Below, piece by piece: positions 40,082 through 42,208 of a stretch of 42,208 bases of DNA (position 1 is its first letter; every line of letters begins with the position of its first letter). The DNA lies in the NCBI GenBank assembly GCA_025463515.1, contig JAODAQ010000031.1, positions 1 through 42,208 on the forward strand, given 5' to 3'. The position numbers and the translations under genes were made by a program. Source of the stretch: Rhodoglobus sp. (GTDB lineage: Bacteria; Actinomycetota; Actinomycetes; Actinomycetales; Microbacteriaceae). Under the pieces are notes generated by a model. The model saw only the letters and a program-made list of their open reading frames with translations. It did not search any database and was not told the origin of the DNA.

Positions 40082-40804
40082 CTACTGGACGGCCGCGAGG
40101 AACCGCTCGTACTCGGCCAGCGTCGGCTCCCGGGTGATCACGCGGAGCACGAGCTCGTCGACCGCGGCCAGGTAGTCGTCGATGCGGGCGACGTTCTGGA
40201 TGGTCGTGTCGATCGGGTCGGCGCCGATGCGGGCGAAGTTGGCGGCGTAGCTCGGGTAGCTGCCGTAGCGGGCGGCCTCTTCGCGCAGGGCAGGGAGGGC
40301 ATCCGGGAACAGCGCCGTACGGGCGTAGAGGATGGTGCGGGTCTCGACCCGCTGGGCGGCCGCGGCCTCGGGCGTGATCCAGTTGAGAAGCACTCCGTCG
40401 GCGACGCGGGCGGCGAGCGCGCGCATCTTCGGCCCGAGGGCGCCGACCACGATCGACGCCGTCGTGCCGGCGCGCAGCTCGGCCACCGAGTCCTCGACGA
40501 GGGCGAGCCCGTGGCGGGCCGCGCCCGTCCCGACGCCAAGGGACAGGCGGTCGAGGGGCAGGTCGCCGAGGGAGGGCAGGATGCTCGCCGCCGGCCGCCG
40601 GTCGAGGGGGATCACCCCCGTGCCGAGGTGGAGCACCGAGGTCGCGCGCGCGACCGCGGTGAGCCCGGCCAGGGAGTCACCGCCCGGATTGTCGTTGAGC
40701 CAGAGGCCGCGGAATCCGGCCGCCTCGATCTGCGGGGCGAGCGCCACGAGCACCTCGTGCGGCGTTGCGCCGGGCAGGCCGATGGAGACGCGCGAGAGGT
40801 CCAT
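40082..40804 (-). CDS. Luciferase-like (LLM) flavin-dependent oxidoreductase
   Basis: The product is 240 residues. The barrel pattern of bacterial-luciferase-like proteins is visible: IGLPGATPHEVLVALAPQIEAAGFRGLWLND, then TSVLHLGTGVIPLDRRPA, RLSLGVGTG and ADGVLLNWITPEAA. Many actinobacterial members use F420; the cofactor here cannot be judged. It is shorter than typical members (~300). The ATG at 40804 overlaps the stop of the acetyltransferase gene (TGATG). Confidence 0.85.
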   Translation of the reverse strand: MDLSRVSIGLPGATPHEVLVALAPQIEAAGFRGLWLNDNPGGDSLAGLTAVARATSVLHLGTGVIPLDRRPAASILPSLGDLPLDRLSLGVGTGAARHGLALVEDSVAELRAGTTASIVVGALGPKMRALAARVADGVLLNWITPEAAAAQRVETRTILYARTALFPDALPALREEAARYGSYPSYAANFARIGADPIDTTIQNVARIDDYLAAVDELVLRVITREPTLAEYERFLAAVQ

Positions 40805-41307
40805 CAGAGGTGCTTGAGCATGCGGGTGTTGCCGAGCGTGTTCTGCTTCACGCGGGAGAGGTCGAGGAACTCCGCGACGCCCTCGTCGGGGGACAGCGTG
40901 AGCTGCACGAACACGTCCGGTGCGACGATGCTCTCGCCGATGGCCTCGAAGCCGTGACGGGTGAAGAACTCGGTTTCGAAGGTGAGGCAGAAGAGGCGCG
41001 AGAGGCCCAGCGCGCGGGCATCCGTCTCGATGCGCTCGAGGAGGGCGTGGCCGACGCCGGTGCCGCGCGAGGCCCGGTCGACGGCGAGGGTGCGCACCTC
41101 GGCGAGGTCCTCCCACATGACGTGAAGAGCGCCGCAGCCGATGATGGTGCCGTCGTCGGTCTCGGCCACGCGGAACTCCTGCACCGCCTCGTAGAACACG
41201 ACGCGGTCTTTGCCGAGCAGGATGCGCTCCTGCACGTACGGCTCGACGAGCCCCTGGATGAACGGCACGTCGCTCGTGCGGGCGCTGCGGATGGTGATGG
41301 ATGCCAC
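40804..41307 (-). CDS. GNAT amino-acid N-acetyltransferase (N-acetylglutamate synthase-like)
   Basis: This 167-residue single-domain GNAT enzyme has the acetyl-CoA loop VDRASRGTGVGHALLERI and the later LTFETEFFTRHGFEAIGES element that marks the short-form N-acetylglutamate synthases used in arginine synthesis in actinobacteria and others. The opening IRSARTSDVPFIQGLVEPYVQERIL also fits this group. The start is a GTG at 41307. It is coupled to the luciferase-like gene. Another amino-acid acetyltransferase role is possible. Confidence 0.85.
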   Translation of the reverse strand: MASITIRSARTSDVPFIQGLVEPYVQERILLGKDRVVFYEAVQEFRVAETDDGTIIGCGALHVMWEDLAEVRTLAVDRASRGTGVGHALLERIETDARALGLSRLFCLTFETEFFTRHGFEAIGESIVAPDVFVQLTLSPDEGVAEFLDLSRVKQNTLGNTRMLKHL

Positions 41308-41327
41308 GCCCTCACGTTATCCGACCC

Positions 41328-41455
41328 CGACTCGTCAATAGTTGTTCCACCGAGCCTCAGCGAGAGCGTTTTCTGACGAGTCGCCAAATCCCGCGAAACC
41401 GAGACGTCACAAAGTGCTCGCCGAGGGCCGCTCCGGAGCAACTATTGACGACTCG
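41328..41455. repeat. Short element bounded by 21-bp inverted repeats
   Basis: The arms 41328-41348 and 41435-41455 match at 19 of 21 positions in inverted orientation and enclose about 86 bases without a gene. It could be a long hairpin, a REP-type element or a small non-autonomous mobile element. No clear target duplication is seen. Confidence 0.6.
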
Positions 41456-41472
41456 TCCGCGGGTGACAACGA

Positions 41473-41506
41473 CGAAGGGGCGGCAGGTTTCCCTGCCGCC
41501 CCTTCG
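41473..41506 (-). terminator. Hairpin terminator after clpC
   Basis: A perfect 15-bp stem (arms 41473-41487 and 41492-41506) with a four-base TTTC loop, 12 bases past the clpC stop. The T-tract on the minus strand is weak, but stem strength and position support termination. Confidence 0.75.
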
Positions 41507-41517
41507 TGAAACGCTGC

Positions 41518-42208
41518 TTACGCCTCGACTGCCTCGGGCTCCTTCTCGGGGAGGCCCGCCTGGCGGCCCGTCGTGAAGATGAACTCGCCATCGGCGAAGT
41601 CGACGTGCACGTGGTCGCCCGCGTTCAGCTCGCCGTGCAGGATCTTCTCGCTCAGGGCGTCCTCAACCTCGTGCTGCACAGCGCGGCGCAGCGGCCGGGC
41701 ACCGAGGGACGGGTCGAACCCGACCTCGATGAGGCGCTCCTTGGCCGGAACCGTGAGCTCGACGGTCAGGTCGCGGTCCATCAGGCGCTCGCTGAGCCGC
41801 TTGATGAAGAGGTCCACGATCTGGAGCAGTTCGTCCTTGCTGAGCTGCGGGAAGACGATCGTCTCGTCGACGCGGTTCAGGAACTCGGGCTTGAAGTGCT
41901 TCTTCAGCTCCTCGACGACCTTGCCGCGCATCCGGTCGTAGCCGGTGGCGGTGTCGGAGCTCGAGGTGAACCCGATCGGCGTGCCCGTGATGTCCTTGGT
42001 TCCGAGGTTCGTGGTCATGATGATCACGGTGTTCTTGAAGTCGACGACTCGACCCTGGCCATCCGTCAGGCGTCCCTCTTCCAGGATCTGGAGGAGCGAG
42101 TTGAAGATGTCGGGGTGGGCCTTCTCGATCTCGTCGAACAGCACCACGGAGAACGGCTTGCGGCGCACCTTCTCGGTGAGCTGGCCGCCCTCTTCGAAGC
42201 CGACGAAT
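41518..42208 (-). CDS. clpC: ATP-dependent Clp protease ATP-binding subunit ClpC, C-terminal part
   Basis: The 3' ~230 codons of a Clp/Hsp100 unfoldase are present; the start lies beyond the window edge. The second AAA+ domain is visible: GFEEGGQLTEKVRRKPFSVV, Walker B VVLFDEIEKAH, sensor 1 NTVIIMTTNLGTKDI, the arginine finger region FKPEFLNRVDE, and the D2-small domain with GFDPSLGARPLRRAVQ. The C-terminal tail is acidic (EKEPEAVEA). ClpC unfolds proteins for ClpP and is central to protein quality control in actinobacteria. Confidence 0.96.
   Translation of the reverse strand, partial: FVGFEEGGQLTEKVRRKPFSVVLFDEIEKAHPDIFNSLLQILEEGRLTDGQGRVVDFKNTVIIMTTNLGTKDITGTPIGFTSSSDTATGYDRMRGKVVEELKKHFKPEFLNRVDETIVFPQLSKDELLQIVDLFIKRLSERLMDRDLTVELTVPAKERLIEVGFDPSLGARPLRRAVQHEVEDALSEKILHGELNAGDHVHVDFADGEFIFTTGRQAGLPEKEPEAVEA

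Noticed and set aside
1-42208. CRISPR array or prophage structural genes
   Set aside because: No regularly spaced repeats with unique spacers and no capsid, terminase, portal or tail genes are visible.

Overview
The window is GC-rich and shows the gene layout of an actinobacterium, probably of the family Microbacteriaceae. The signs are a DUF2510 protein, radA and clpC in ordinary housekeeping settings, sugar importers of the binding protein plus two permeases type without their own ATPase, and a TTGAGTAGC...GTTTCGATACG extragenic palindrome of a kind I recall from that family. This placement is inferred from the sequence and was not tested by a search.

Bases 1-23,031 are a carbohydrate-use region made of three modules. 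Module 1 (1-5312) has a GH2 glycosidase cut by the window edge, two permeases and a lipoprotein sugar-binding protein, divergent from a LacI repressor. Module 2 (5309-16383) is a long, tightly coupled operon on the minus strand: binding protein, two permeases, an unrecognised 644-residue protein, an RraA-type aldolase homologue, an aldo/keto reductase, a ThuA-like protein, a Gfo/Idh/MocA dehydrogenase and a CubicO-type serine hydrolase. It lies behind a GntR/FCD repressor, and an L-rhamnose mutarotase-like gene is divergent from that repressor. Module 3 (16411-23031) has a GH78 alpha-L-rhamnosidase, two permeases and a binding protein, divergent from a second LacI repressor. GH78 and the mutarotase point to uptake and breakdown of rhamnose-containing plant or algal glycosides. 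Promoter and operator palindromes can be read in front of all three modules.

Bases 23,083-30,578 are a genomic island inserted in the 3' end of a tRNA-Ser(CGA) gene. The intact tRNA lies at 30553-30642, and a 24-bp copy of its 3' end lies at 23083-23106. No integrase is visible. All cargo genes point away from the tRNA on the minus strand: a large protein with a PD-(D/E)xK-like nuclease region, a STAND-type P-loop NTPase and a helical C-terminus; a HipA-like kinase; a protein joining a HipA-N/HipS-like region to a HIRAN domain; and a protein with an RxxxxH motif resembling HEPN ribonucleases. This looks like a compact anti-phage or toxin-antitoxin island and is the best candidate for an undescribed system. 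The tRNA's own terminator now sits beyond the far end of the island, so tRNA transcription may run through the cargo.

Bases 30,653-42,208 are chromosomal core: a GDSL/SGNH hydrolase, small membrane proteins, radA, a DUF2510 membrane protein, an aminodeoxychorismate-lyase-like enzyme, a DHA2-type MFS exporter, an SseB-like protein, a luciferase-like oxidoreductase, a GNAT amino-acid N-acetyltransferase and the 3' end of clpC. An IS481-family element (35593-36641) with perfect 26-bp ends, a 6-bp GCTAGA target duplication and a frameshifted transposase has landed inside the extragenic palindrome that bridges two convergent genes.
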